A DNA stretch of 23,326 nt from NCBI GenBank assembly GCA_023460155.1, contig JAEWRF010000170.1, positions 1 to 23,326 of the forward strand, in the 5' to 3' direction. The notes beneath the pieces were generated by a model, which worked only from the letters and a program-made list of their open reading frames with translations, had not been told where the DNA came from and ran no database searches. The stretch comes from Bacillota bacterium. Its GTDB lineage: Bacteria > Bacillota > Clostridia > Oscillospirales > Acutalibacteraceae. This document shows positions 1 to 6,737 of the stretch, one piece after another. Each line of letters opens with the position of its first letter. Within the stretch, counting starts at the first letter, position 1. A program made the translations under genes and the position numbers.

Positions 1-185
1 TTTACGCTCAGCGGCGAGCGTGCCAGCCTGCCCATCAGTGTGGTTCCCGTGGTATCGAAAACAAAGCCGCACCAGAACACGGCAAGATGCCAGACCTTTA
101 AAAAGCCCTGCCGTTTTTCCGCCCATACGCCAATCGTATAGAAAATCAGGGCCAGCGTGATTGTCGTAACCGCCCAAAGAAGCAT
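1..185 (-). CDS. HsmA-type membrane protein, N-terminal part (runs off the left edge)
   Basis: The reading frame starts with ATG at 185-183 behind an AGGAGAGA ribosome site and stays open for 61 codons to the window edge, so the C-terminus is missing. Two hydrophobic segments are visible, at about residues 3-20 and 31-49, separated by a short charged loop (WAEKRQG). The pattern YTIGVWAEK followed by KVWHLAVFW and FDTTGTTLM is what I recall for the HsmA family (TIGR03987), small multi-pass membrane proteins of unknown biochemical role. The family name rests on memory of the motif, not on a search. The gene is transcribed leftwards from the non-coding region 186-519, which holds a long inverted repeat that may control it. 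Confidence 0.65.
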   Translation of the reverse strand, partial: MLLWAVTTITLALIFYTIGVWAEKRQGFLKVWHLAVFWCGFVFDTTGTTLMGRLARSPLSV

Positions 186-519
186 AAAAATCTCTCCTGC
201 TTTAATTTTATCAGGACAAACCCATAATATCTTCCAGACCGTCGATAAAGTCGCGCAACACGATTATCGACGGTCTGCATATTTTTTGACAAGCTTTAAT
301 ATCCGCACCCGTTGGAGAAAATATTCTGCGTGATAAAATAAGTTATTTTTCTTCGGCCTTCCGGCCTTTTCGTTTGTTGTCAACCAGAATATCCTTTTTA
401 AAAGTTTCTGTCAAGCGCTTTTTCCGCGGCCTGCACGGGCAAAATTTGCCGCCGCGGAGGGAAAATAAAACGAACCGTCCCGGACAAACTATCTTTCAAT
501 GCAGAGAGGAGGGATGACG
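186..519. other. non-coding region with a 14-bp inverted repeat and AT-rich stretches
   Basis: No convincing gene lies here. It separates the leftward HsmA-type gene from the rightward small-protein pair. It holds a perfect inverted repeat (arms 235-248 and 264-277), a short GGCC-TTCC-GGCC hairpin followed by TTTTCGTTTG at about 355-376, and a possible weak sigma-A promoter for the rightward genes (TTGTCA at 377-382, TAAAAG at 399-404, 16-bp spacer). Confidence 0.6.
235..277. repeat. perfect 14-bp inverted repeat, 15-nt loop
   Basis: CAGACCGTCGATAA at 235-248 is the exact reverse complement of 264-277. On the plus strand it is followed by CATATTTTTT, so it could terminate a rightward transcript, but no rightward gene precedes it in the window. 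On the minus strand it sits in the leader or promoter of the HsmA-type gene and has no T-run after it, so it could be an operator or leader hairpin there. Confidence 0.75.
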
Positions 520-750
520 ATGGACTCAAAGGACAAAGAAAACAAACAGCTTGCCCCCACGGAGGACGAGGAAAACGACTATGCCTATTCGACGGATACG
601 GTAGTATCCTCCACCGAATGCACAGGGCTGATTCAGACTCCGCCGACTTCCGAATCGGAGGCCGAGGCCTACGCCGATCTGTATACCGTCCCGAAACCCG
701 TTAAGGGAGAGGACCACGGGCTGCAGAGCGAACCGAAAAAGAAAGGGTGA
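520..750 (+). CDS. small acidic hypothetical protein (76 aa)
   Basis: No known function. The start is placed at ATG 520 because AGGAGG at 507-512 is 7 nt upstream; in-frame ATGs at 499 and 514 lie before, or only 1 nt after, that site. The 76-residue protein is hydrophilic and strongly acidic, begins with a charged Lys/Asp/Glu stretch, and has a central segment SSTECTGLIQTPP followed by EAEAYADLYTVP, then a Lys-rich tail. It has no membrane segment or signal peptide and a single cysteine. I have an impression that ECTGL...EAEAYADLY recurs in small clostridial proteins of unknown role, but cannot confirm it here. It is followed after 4 nt by a second small gene, so the two are probably co-transcribed and translationally coupled. 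Confidence 0.75.
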   Translation: MDSKDKENKQLAPTEDEENDYAYSTDTVVSSTECTGLIQTPPTSESEAEAYADLYTVPKPVKGEDHGLQSEPKKKG

Positions 751-754
751 TTTC

Positions 755-946
755 ATGTACTCCTATCAGAAATCCGAACCCGGCAGATGGGCGGCCGGCT
801 TTTTTCACGCGGACGGAAAATGGGAGTCCGAAAGCGAATGGAATACCCCGGAGGAAGCGGCCGAACGTGTCCACTGGCTGAACGGAATCCAAACACCGAA
901 AACAGATGACGACGAAGCTGCTGATGCCGTTACGGGCAGGCAATAA
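755..946 (+). CDS. small hypothetical protein (63 aa)
   Basis: Unknown function. ATG 755 lies 4 nt after the stop of the preceding small gene; the AAAGGG just before that stop serves as ribosome site, so coupled translation is likely. The protein is soluble-looking, with a compact aromatic core: YQKSEPGRWAAGFF, then GKWESESEW, then EEAAERVHWLNG. The order of Trp/Phe-rich strands followed by an amphipathic Glu/Ala/Arg helix suggests a small beta-beta-alpha fold, which is inference only. The last 15 residues are Asp-rich and probably disordered. A very stable hairpin begins 20 nt after the stop, closing the two-gene unit. Confidence 0.7.
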   Translation: MYSYQKSEPGRWAAGFFHADGKWESESEWNTPEEAAERVHWLNGIQTPKTDDDEAADAVTGRQ

Positions 947-965
947 AGCACAGGCAAAAACACAT

Positions 966-1000
966 TCCGCCCGCGGCGCATCGATGCGCCGCGGGCGGAT
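966..1000. terminator. bidirectional terminator
   Basis: A perfect 32-nt GC-rich palindrome (967-998, extended by a T-A pair). On the plus strand ATTTTC follows; on the minus strand a GTTTTTG run follows. It lies between convergent units, the small-protein pair and the epimerase gene, and probably serves both. Confidence 0.85.
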
Positions 1001-1002
1001 TT

Positions 1003-1890
1003 TCATCCGTTCAGGACCGTAATCGTATAGGAAAAGGTTTTGCTGTCTCCGGAGGACAGCAGACATACGCCGCGCTTCTTCTCAAAAACGTCGTCCTCGT
1101 CGCTGCAGGTTCCCAGCCCCGTCCAGGGCTCCAGTGCCACAAACGGTCCATTGTTGGCGCTGGACCACACCAGAAAATACCCGAAATCCGCAAAGTCAAT
1201 CCGGACCCCGCGGCCGGTCTCCGGATTGTAAAGCCTTGCGCCGCGGGACTGAAGCCGATCAAAAATCAGCGCATCCGCCCGGAAGAGGTCGTGATCCAAC
1301 TTCAGAACCTTTGCATGGTCCAGAACCGGCACGCGGTTCTCCATGTTCACCAGGCCGGTTTCCGTGTCCAGCCGGGGACATTCGGCCGTTTCCGCGCAGT
1401 CGAACTCAACGTTATACTCCCCGAAAGACTCAAGGTCCGTCAGCGGACAGTTGAAGGCGGGGTGACCGCCGATCTGGAACGGCATGGCCTCCGTGCCGGG
1501 GTTGATGACGGTATAGACTGTGGTGATGCTTTTTTCTCCCAGAACATAACGGACCAGAAGCTGAAAATCATAGGGGTAGCGCTCCCGGGTAAGCTCATCG
1601 GAACCGACGGAAAAGGTGACCGAATTCTCGTCCTGATTTACCCGGTCAAACTCCATGCGGCGCACGAGCCCATGGCGTTCCATGCAGCAGGCTTTGTCCC
1701 CTCCGATCGACGCCTTTTTGTTCCGCAGGCTGCCGACAATCGGGAACAGAACCGGGGCCTGTCCCTTCCAGTACTGTTTATCCCCCTGCCATAAGAATTC
1801 CAGACCGCCGGAATCCCGGATGGAGGTGATTTCCGCGCCGAAGGTATTGAATTCAACCGTCAGATCATCGTTTTTTAACGTATATTTCAT
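1003..1890 (-). CDS. aldose 1-epimerase family protein (LacX-like)
   Basis: A predicted cytoplasmic mutarotase that interconverts alpha and beta anomers of an aldose, or a related sugar phosphate. The 295-residue length fits the family. Residues seen: His73 in RHGLVR, His143 in GGHPAFNCP and Glu254 in ALEPWTG, the expected positions of the two histidines and the catalytic Glu. The N-terminal GAEITSI and FLWQGD segments are also typical of the LacX-like branch. Start chosen at ATG 1890 because AGAGAGGT (1905-1898) is 7 nt away; the ATG at 1896 is only 1 nt from it. The gene follows the GNAT gene by 34 nt on the same strand with no terminator between, so both are probably one operon driven from 2481-2453. 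Substrate cannot be told from sequence. Confidence 0.88.
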   Translation of the reverse strand: MKYTLKNDDLTVEFNTFGAEITSIRDSGGLEFLWQGDKQYWKGQAPVLFPIVGSLRNKKASIGGDKACCMERHGLVRRMEFDRVNQDENSVTFSVGSDELTRERYPYDFQLLVRYVLGEKSITTVYTVINPGTEAMPFQIGGHPAFNCPLTDLESFGEYNVEFDCAETAECPRLDTETGLVNMENRVPVLDHAKVLKLDHDLFRADALIFDRLQSRGARLYNPETGRGVRIDFADFGYFLVWSSANNGPFVALEPWTGLGTCSDEDDVFEKKRGVCLLSSGDSKTFSYTITVLNG

Positions 1891-1924
1891 GCTCATACCT
1901 CTCTATGCCGGCCGGCACGCCATA

Positions 1925-2425
1925 TTAAAACTGCCCGGCGAGTTTCTTCAGGGCTTCGCCCTCTTCGCGGTAGGTGGTCCACTCGCTCATCGGCCGGGCT
2001 CCCATTTCTCTGTAAAATCGGATGGAAGGTTCGTTCCAGTTCAGGCAGGTCCACTCCATTCTCCCGCAGTCGGTGTCGACAGCCAGTTTTGCAAGATAGG
2101 AAAGCAGCGCCTTCCCGAACCCGAGGCCGCGCATTTCCGGCTTTACGAACAGATCTTCCAGATAAATTCCCGGTTTTGCAAGGAACGTGGAAAAATTATG
2201 GAAATAAAGGGCAAAACCGACGGCCTCCCCGTTGTATTCTCCGATGACGGCCTCCGCCGCCCCGCGCTCGAACAGGGAATTCCACAGAACCTCTTTCGTC
2301 GCGACGCAGTCGTCCTCCATCTTTTCATATTTCGCAAGTCCCCGGATTAATTCCAGAAGCAGGTCGATATCGCTCTCCATCGCTTTCCGGATAGAAAAGC
2401 CCTCGATTTTCGTCTTCATCGGCAT
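1925..2425 (-). CDS. GNAT N-acetyltransferase, diamine/thialysine acetyltransferase-like
   Basis: It transfers an acetyl group from acetyl-CoA to an amine, probably a polyamine or lysine-like side chain. The 166-residue protein carries the acetyl-CoA pyrophosphate loop R99-G-L-G-F-G-K105 in motif A (YLEDLFVKPEMRG ahead of it) and a C-terminal WNEPSIRFYREMGA segment. The latter and the N-terminal RGLAKYEKMED pattern are characteristic of the spermidine/spermine and thialysine acetyltransferase branch; true substrate is inferred. The start ATG 2425 is preceded by AAGGAAG; an ATG two codons later (2419) is equally well spaced. It heads a leftward operon with the aldose epimerase and has a near-consensus promoter at 2481-2453. 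Confidence 0.87.
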   Translation of the reverse strand: MPMKTKIEGFSIRKAMESDIDLLLELIRGLAKYEKMEDDCVATKEVLWNSLFERGAAEAVIGEYNGEAVGFALYFHNFSTFLAKPGIYLEDLFVKPEMRGLGFGKALLSYLAKLAVDTDCGRMEWTCLNWNEPSIRFYREMGARPMSEWTTYREEGEALKKLAGQF

Positions 2426-2452
2426 TCTTCCTTTTCCTCTTTCTCCGTTTTA

Positions 2453-2481
2453 TTATATTCCCGAGAAATGGCTTTTTCAAT
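2453..2481 (-). promoter_or_regulatory. sigma-A promoter of the GNAT-epimerase operon
   Basis: On the minus strand TTGAAA (2481-2476) and TATAAT (2458-2453) are 17 bp apart, and the start codon lies about 28 nt downstream of the -10 box. Confidence 0.85.
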
Positions 2482-2538
2482 CCCGGAACCGAAGAAACGG
2501 CCAAATCCGAAATGGGAAAGGGCGAAGGCGCGCTTCTC

Positions 2539-2567
2539 TTGCCAAGAGGCCGCAAAGCCGTTATAAT
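2539..2567 (+). promoter_or_regulatory. sigma-A promoter of hypA
   Basis: TTGCCA (2539-2544), 17-bp spacer, TATAAT (2562-2567). The leader of about 38 nt contains a small CGGGC/GCCCG hairpin and the GGGAGG ribosome site of hypA. Confidence 0.82.
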
Positions 2568-2611
2568 GGAAGGAAAATCGGGCTCCCCGGCCCGAACCGG
2601 GAGGATAAAAA

Positions 2612-2998
2612 ATGCATGAGCTGCCCGTCGTTCTTGACATTATAAAGGTAATGAAGGAGGAGGCCGAAAAGCGCCGCTTTCAGGAGATTACGGAAATCAA
2701 TCTCGTGATCGGCGAGCTTTCCTCCATTATCGACGAATCGGTGCAGATGTACTTTGAAATTGCGGCAAGGGATACCGTATGCGCGGGCGCTAAGCTGAAT
2801 TTTGAACATCGGCCCGCCATGCTGCGCTGCCTGAGCTGCGGGTTCGAATTCCCGCACGGAAGGGATTTTACCTGTCCCGAGTGCGGCGGAGACGCCACAC
2901 TGATCCGCGGGACAGGGCAGGATTTTTTCATCCGCTCCTTTGACGGGCATCAGTTCCCTTCCCCGGAAGCCGGAGACGCGGATTCAAGTCAGGCATAA
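2612..2998 (+). CDS. hypA: HypA/HybF-type nickel metallochaperone
   Basis: It delivers Ni2+ during maturation of [NiFe] hydrogenase (or urease), working with HypB in the cytoplasm. The protein starts Met-His-Glu, the N-terminal Ni ligand set of the family, and has the zinc site C73-x2-C76 ... C88-x2-C91. The VIGELSSI motif and overall 128 residues (family 113-120) fit; the extra length is a polar C-terminal tail. ATG 2612 has GGGAGG 10-15 nt upstream. It stands alone, with its own promoter and terminator, and no hypB-F or hydrogenase structural genes lie in the window, so its partner genes must be elsewhere. Whether it serves hydrogenase or another Ni enzyme is open. Confidence 0.9.
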   Translation: MHELPVVLDIIKVMKEEAEKRRFQEITEINLVIGELSSIIDESVQMYFEIAARDTVCAGAKLNFEHRPAMLRCLSCGFEFPHGRDFTCPECGGDATLIRGTGQDFFIRSFDGHQFPSPEAGDADSSQA

Positions 2999-3030
2999 AA
3001 AGGCCGTCGGTAAAAACCGACGGCCTTTTT
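2997..3030 (+). terminator. rho-independent terminator after hypA
   Basis: The stem AAAAGGCCGTCGGT / ACCGACGGCCTTTT begins at the hypA stop codon and ends in five Ts. The A-run on the left arm means it can also work on the minus strand. Confidence 0.93.
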
Positions 3031-3040
3031 ATGCCGACAA

Positions 3041-3055
3041 GCATCATTCGTGCCA
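3041..3055 (-). promoter_or_regulatory. possible sigma-54 (-24/-12) promoter motif
   Basis: The minus strand reads TGGCACG-N4-ATGC, with the invariant GG and GC separated by 10 nt; the consensus is TGGCACG-N4-TTGC. It lies between hypA and rpoN and points left, away from rpoN, straight into the hypA terminator hairpin. One such one-mismatch match is not surprising by chance in a window this size. Confidence 0.3.
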
Positions 3056-3158
3056 TGCAGAAATTCAGCCGCGCAAAAGCAAACGGAAGAGGACTTCCGT
3101 ACTCACAGAATTCTGAAGAATCATAGTATAATATGCACAATTCTGCTTCTTTTCCCAA

Positions 3159-3187
3159 TTGACTTTCCTGTTTAAATAAACTAAAAT
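3159..3187 (+). promoter_or_regulatory. sigma-A promoter of rpoN
   Basis: TTGACT (3159-3164), 17-bp spacer, TAAAAT (3182-3187). The predicted transcript starts near 3194, 39 nt before the ATG at 3233, so the in-frame TTG at 3197 is unlikely to be the start. Confidence 0.8.
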
Positions 3188-3232
3188 TAAAATAATTTGA
3201 AAATTGGGCAAACGGGCAAAAAGGGGGCTGCC

Positions 3233-4618
3233 ATGACGGGGTACGGAGCTGGAATCCGACAGGAGCAGGGCCAGAAGCTGCTGCTGTCGCAGGGAATTGT
3301 GGAGTCTTTGCAGTTTCTGCAGCTTCCTTTGCCGGAGCTGCGCCGAAAAATTGACGAGATCATGCTGGAGAATCCGGTTCTCGAATACGATGAGGGCTGC
3401 CCGGCCGAACCGGAGGACTTTGCGCCGTTCTCACTGGAACCGGACGGGGAATCCTATCGGGAAGGACCTGAGCCGCCGGAAGCTGCAGGCGGAGACGATG
3501 AATTTCCCGATCCTTTTTACCGCCTGAGCAGAACTTCCACGTTCAAGGACTTTCTCCTGCAGCAGCTTGGAGAAATGGAGCTTGACGAAGAAGCTCTTCG
3601 GATCTGCCGGTATCTGATCGAAGATCTCGACCAAAGGGGATTTCTGCAGAGCACCCCGGCGGAAATTGCGGAGGCGCTCGGAAGCACCGAGGCGGAGGTA
3701 AACCGCGCCCTTAAGGCCGTGAAAGCGCTGCAGCCCTGCGGTGTTGGAGCCTCTGGAGTGCGGGAATGCCTGTTGATGCAGCTCCCCCGCAGAACAGACC
3801 CGGAGCAGCGGATTCTAAGGACGATCATAGAGGAGCACCTGGAGCTTGTGGCGAAAAACCGCGTGGAGCTTCTGGCGAAGCGCCTTTCCATACCGGTCGA
3901 AACCGCAGGAACGTTCTGCAAAATCATCCGCGGAATGAACCCGATCCCTTCCCGCGGCTTCAATACGGAAACGGACTCTCTGTTCGTGATACCCGAAGCA
4001 ACCGTCGCCCCGGATGGTGACGGAAAGCTGCAGATCCGGGAAAACGGGAGCTTTCTCCCCTGCGTGCGGATCAGCGAATCCTTCCGGAAGATCATGGCGG
4101 ATACGGACGATCCTGAAACGCTGGCTTATCTGCGTGAAAAGATGAAACGTGCGGCGGCCGTCCTCCGCGGTCTTTCCGAACGGCGCAGCACCCTCTCCCG
4201 CGTTTTGGAGCAGCTGGCGGAGCTTCAGTCAGCTTATTTTCTCAGCGGACCGGGCAGTCTGAGGCCGATGTCGATTGCCGGCCTCGCGGAGCGGCTCGGG
4301 CTGCATGAGTCAACCGTCAGCCGTGCGGTTGCCGGGAAGTACATACTCTGCCGAAGCGGAGTCGTAAGTCTGCGGTCCCTCTTCACCTCCGGTATTCCGG
4401 ATCGGGCAGGCGGTCTGGTCTCATCGGAACAGGTGCGGCAGGTCATCCGTGAAATGGTGGCGCAGGAGGACCGGTCGTCCCCACTGACCGACCAGCAGAT
4501 GGAAGAAAAACTTTGCGCAAGGGGAATGGAGCTCTCCCGGCGGACCGTCGCGAAATACCGCGCGGAGCTTGAAATCCCCTCCGCTGCTCGGCGGCGGTCG
4601 TTTATGAACCCGCTGTAA
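3233..4618 (+). CDS. rpoN: RNA polymerase sigma-54 factor
   Basis: This alternative sigma factor directs RNA polymerase to -24/-12 promoters and needs an AAA+ enhancer-binding protein to open them. Region I is seen at residues 11-54 (QKLLLSQ...LPLPELRRKIDEIMLENPVLEYDE), followed by an acidic region II linker to about residue 95. The core-binding domain follows, then the helix-turn-helix at 351-371 (LAERLGLHESTVSRAVAGKYI), then the RpoN box SRRTVAKYRAEL at 435-446 that reads the -24 element. The usual box begins ARRTVAKYRE; here Ala is Ser. Length 461 fits Gram-positive RpoN. Start: ATG 3233 behind AAAAAGGGGG. It has its own promoter. No enhancer-binding protein is in the window. Confidence 0.96.
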   Translation: MTGYGAGIRQEQGQKLLLSQGIVESLQFLQLPLPELRRKIDEIMLENPVLEYDEGCPAEPEDFAPFSLEPDGESYREGPEPPEAAGGDDEFPDPFYRLSRTSTFKDFLLQQLGEMELDEEALRICRYLIEDLDQRGFLQSTPAEIAEALGSTEAEVNRALKAVKALQPCGVGASGVRECLLMQLPRRTDPEQRILRTIIEEHLELVAKNRVELLAKRLSIPVETAGTFCKIIRGMNPIPSRGFNTETDSLFVIPEATVAPDGDGKLQIRENGSFLPCVRISESFRKIMADTDDPETLAYLREKMKRAAAVLRGLSERRSTLSRVLEQLAELQSAYFLSGPGSLRPMSIAGLAERLGLHESTVSRAVAGKYILCRSGVVSLRSLFTSGIPDRAGGLVSSEQVRQVIREMVAQEDRSSPLTDQQMEEKLCARGMELSRRTVAKYRAELEIPSAARRRSFMNPL

Positions 4619-4653
4619 AACAAGGCAGGTTTCCTGTTTCCAGATTTTATGGT

Positions 4654-4682
4654 TTGAGATTTTCCCGGACCAATGGTAGCAT
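4654..4682 (+). promoter_or_regulatory. possible promoter of the GH18 gene
   Basis: TTGAGA (4654-4659), 17-bp spacer, TAGCAT (4677-4682) preceded by TGG, which makes an extended -10. A second -10-like TATACT at 4688-4693 has no good -35. No clear terminator separates this from rpoN, so read-through is possible. Confidence 0.45.
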
Positions 4683-4713
4683 AAAGCTATACTAAAATCC
4701 GGGGAGTAACTGA

Positions 4714-6123
4714 ATGAACTGGGAATGGATCTACAATAAATATACCAAAGCCGCCGTCATTGCGGTCCTGACGCTCGCCGGTGCCGCCGCGGGCTTGCAG
4801 ACTTCCCCGCCAAACGGCACCGGCGAAACAATGTCTTCACAGGCTTCCGACCTCTCTTCGATGTCCGGCTCCTCCGTGCCGGGGGGAAGTTCTTCGGGTG
4901 GAAGCCCTTCTTCCGCATCGGGGGCATCTTCGTCGGTCGGAGCTTCCTCCACCGGGAGCATTTCTTCGACCGGTTCTTCCTCGTCCGGGAGTACTTCCTC
5001 GGCGGCCGGCTCAGGAGGTACTTCCTCCGCTTCTTCACAGGGCGGTGCTCCTCCAGGCTTTTCGCATCCCGCCCGAATGCTGACCGCATATTACGCAAGC
5101 TGGGCGGCATATTCCGGTTACACGCCGGATAAGATCAAGGCATCCGGCCTCAGCGTTCTCAACTACGCGTTCGCAACCGTCGGCCCCGACAATAAGGTTG
5201 CCGTCGGAGACCCGGACATTGATCCTGCGAATTTCACAAAGCTCCGAACGCTCCGCACTACATATCCGAACCTGAAAATCGTCATTTCCGTCGGCGGCTG
5301 GGACGACTCCGCCCGCTTTTCCGACGCGGCGCTGACGCCTGCTTCCCGCACGGCTTTTGCGGACAGCGCGGTTTCGTTCCTGAAAACCTACGGGTTCGAC
5401 GGAATCGACATCGACTGGGAATATCCCACCGGCGGCGGAAAGGCCGGGAATACACACCGTTCTACCGACCCCGAGAATTTCCGCATGCTGCTGAAGGCGC
5501 TCCGCGTGCGGCTGGACGCGGAGGGGGCAAAGGACGGAAAGCATTACATTCTTTCCTTTGCCGGCGGCTCCGGTTCCCAGTATGCAAACGGGATCGGACT
5601 TTCCTCCGTCGCACAGACGGTGGACTACGGCCTGATTATGACCTACGACCTTCAGGGACCCTGGTGCTCGTACACCGATTTTAACGCGGCCCTTTCCATT
5701 CCTTCGGGCACGTCGCCGCAGGAAAAAAACAGTGTGGACGCCTCCGTGCGTTCCTGGCTGAGCGCGGGTTTCCCCGCGGGCAAGCTGGTGATGGGCGTCC
5801 CCTTCTACGGTTACGCCTATCAGAACGTCAGCAGTGCGAACAATGGTCTGTGGCAGAAATTCTCCTCCGGCTCCGCGGTGGGATACGACACGATTAACTC
5901 AAAATATCTGAGCAGCTCTTCATTTAAGAGATTCTATGATTCCAGCGCTCAGGTGCCGTGGCTGTTCGGAAGTTCCGTTTTTATCAGCTACGACGACGCC
6001 TCCTCTATTGGGGCAAAGACGAGATACGCCGTTTCCAAAGGTCTGCTGGGCGTAGGCGCGTGGGAACTTTCCTTTGACCGCACCTCTGTGCTCCTCGGCA
6101 CGGCGCGAAGCGCGCTCGGCTGA
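4714..6123 (+). CDS. secreted or membrane-anchored GH18 glycosidase (chitinase-like)
   Basis: It hydrolyses beta-1,4-linked GlcNAc-containing glycans, chitin or peptidoglycan-type, outside the membrane. The 469-residue protein has an N-terminal hydrophobic segment (residues 12-28) without a lipobox, so a signal peptide or anchor; then a Ser/Gly/Ala/Thr-only linker at about 41-112; then the GH18 barrel from about 120. Barrel motifs seen: SVGG at 192-195, the catalytic D229-G-I-D232-I-D234-W-E236 (Glu236 is the proton donor, Asp234 assists the N-acetyl group) and MTYDLQGPW at 309-317, whose Tyr-Asp helps bind substrate. No LysM or carbohydrate-binding domain is visible. GGGGAG precedes ATG 4714. 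The substrate is uncertain. Confidence 0.9.
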   Translation: MNWEWIYNKYTKAAVIAVLTLAGAAAGLQTSPPNGTGETMSSQASDLSSMSGSSVPGGSSSGGSPSSASGASSSVGASSTGSISSTGSSSSGSTSSAAGSGGTSSASSQGGAPPGFSHPARMLTAYYASWAAYSGYTPDKIKASGLSVLNYAFATVGPDNKVAVGDPDIDPANFTKLRTLRTTYPNLKIVISVGGWDDSARFSDAALTPASRTAFADSAVSFLKTYGFDGIDIDWEYPTGGGKAGNTHRSTDPENFRMLLKALRVRLDAEGAKDGKHYILSFAGGSGSQYANGIGLSSVAQTVDYGLIMTYDLQGPWCSYTDFNAALSIPSGTSPQEKNSVDASVRSWLSAGFPAGKLVMGVPFYGYAYQNVSSANNGLWQKFSSGSAVGYDTINSKYLSSSSFKRFYDSSAQVPWLFGSSVFISYDDASSIGAKTRYAVSKGLLGVGAWELSFDRTSVLLGTARSALG

Positions 6124-6127
6124 TTGC

Positions 6128-6520
6128 TTACCGTTCATAGAGCTCGATCGGCAAGTCGTCCGGGTCCTTGAAAAACGTGCACTCTTTGCCGGTATACGGG
6201 TCCGTGCGCACCGGCTCCGGCTCCACGCCGTTCTTTCGCAGCCAGTCGCACACTTCCTGTACGCTCTCCACCTCAAAGGCAAGGTGGCGGAGACCTGCGG
6301 CTTCCGGATAGCTCGGGCGCGCGGGCGGATCGGGAAAGGAAAAGAGCTCCAGCATGGCGTTTTCCCCGACGGCGAGATCGAGCTTCCAGGAATTCCGTTC
6401 GCTGCGGCAGACCTCCCGGATCACCGGGAGTCCGAGCACTTCCGTATAAAACCTGCGCGAACGGGCGTAATCCGAACAGATCACCGCCACATGGTGGATT
6501 TTCGAAAAATAAGAGTCCAA
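6128..6520 (-). CDS. gloA2: YaeR/SMU1112c-type glyoxalase I-like metalloprotein (VOC family)
   Basis: A single vicinal-oxygen-chelate domain of 130 residues, close in length and sequence to E. coli YaeR (129). Family landmarks: FSKIHHVAVICSDY, ELFSFPDPPARPS, GLRHLAFEV, VRTDPYTGK and DPDDLPIELYE. Likely metal ligands by analogy with glyoxalase I are His10 (or His9), Glu58, His79 and Glu126, all present. The reaction of this subfamily is not firmly known; lactoylglutathione lyase-type activity is the usual guess. The start is taken as TTG at 6520-6518, 7 nt after GGAGGG; upstream in-frame codons look untranslated. A -10-like TATAAT lies at 6565-6560. The gene ends 4 nt from the convergent GH18 gene with no terminator between them. 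Confidence 0.87.
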   Translation of the reverse strand: MDSYFSKIHHVAVICSDYARSRRFYTEVLGLPVIREVCRSERNSWKLDLAVGENAMLELFSFPDPPARPSYPEAAGLRHLAFEVESVQEVCDWLRKNGVEPEPVRTDPYTGKECTFFKDPDDLPIELYER

Positions 6521-6673
6521 TTCAATTCCCTCCGTATGAATCGTCAATACCGTATTTCCATTATATCCTAAAACATTCGCGGATTCATTCCGGCTTTTCG
6601 CCGTCGGCGGATTTTTCCGACCGGCTCCGTCAAAATCCGGGGCGGAGCTTTGGGGGTGACAGACTGAATTTCC

Positions 6674-6702
6674 TTGCTTTCGCACCCGCAACGCTCTATA
6701 AT
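6674..6702 (+). promoter_or_regulatory. sigma-A promoter of uppP
   Basis: TTGCTT (6674-6679), 17-bp spacer, perfect TATAAT (6697-6702), giving a start near 6709 and a leader of about 29 nt. Confidence 0.83.
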
Positions 6703-6737
6703 AGGAACCATGTTAAAAAATCTGTGAGTGTGATGAT

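Noticed and set aside
2526..2541. Second sigma-54-like match on the minus strand (TTGGCAAG-N4-GCGC)
   Set aside because: Only the GG and GC dinucleotides fit, the -12 element is wrong, and the GNAT operon already has a near-consensus sigma-A promoter.
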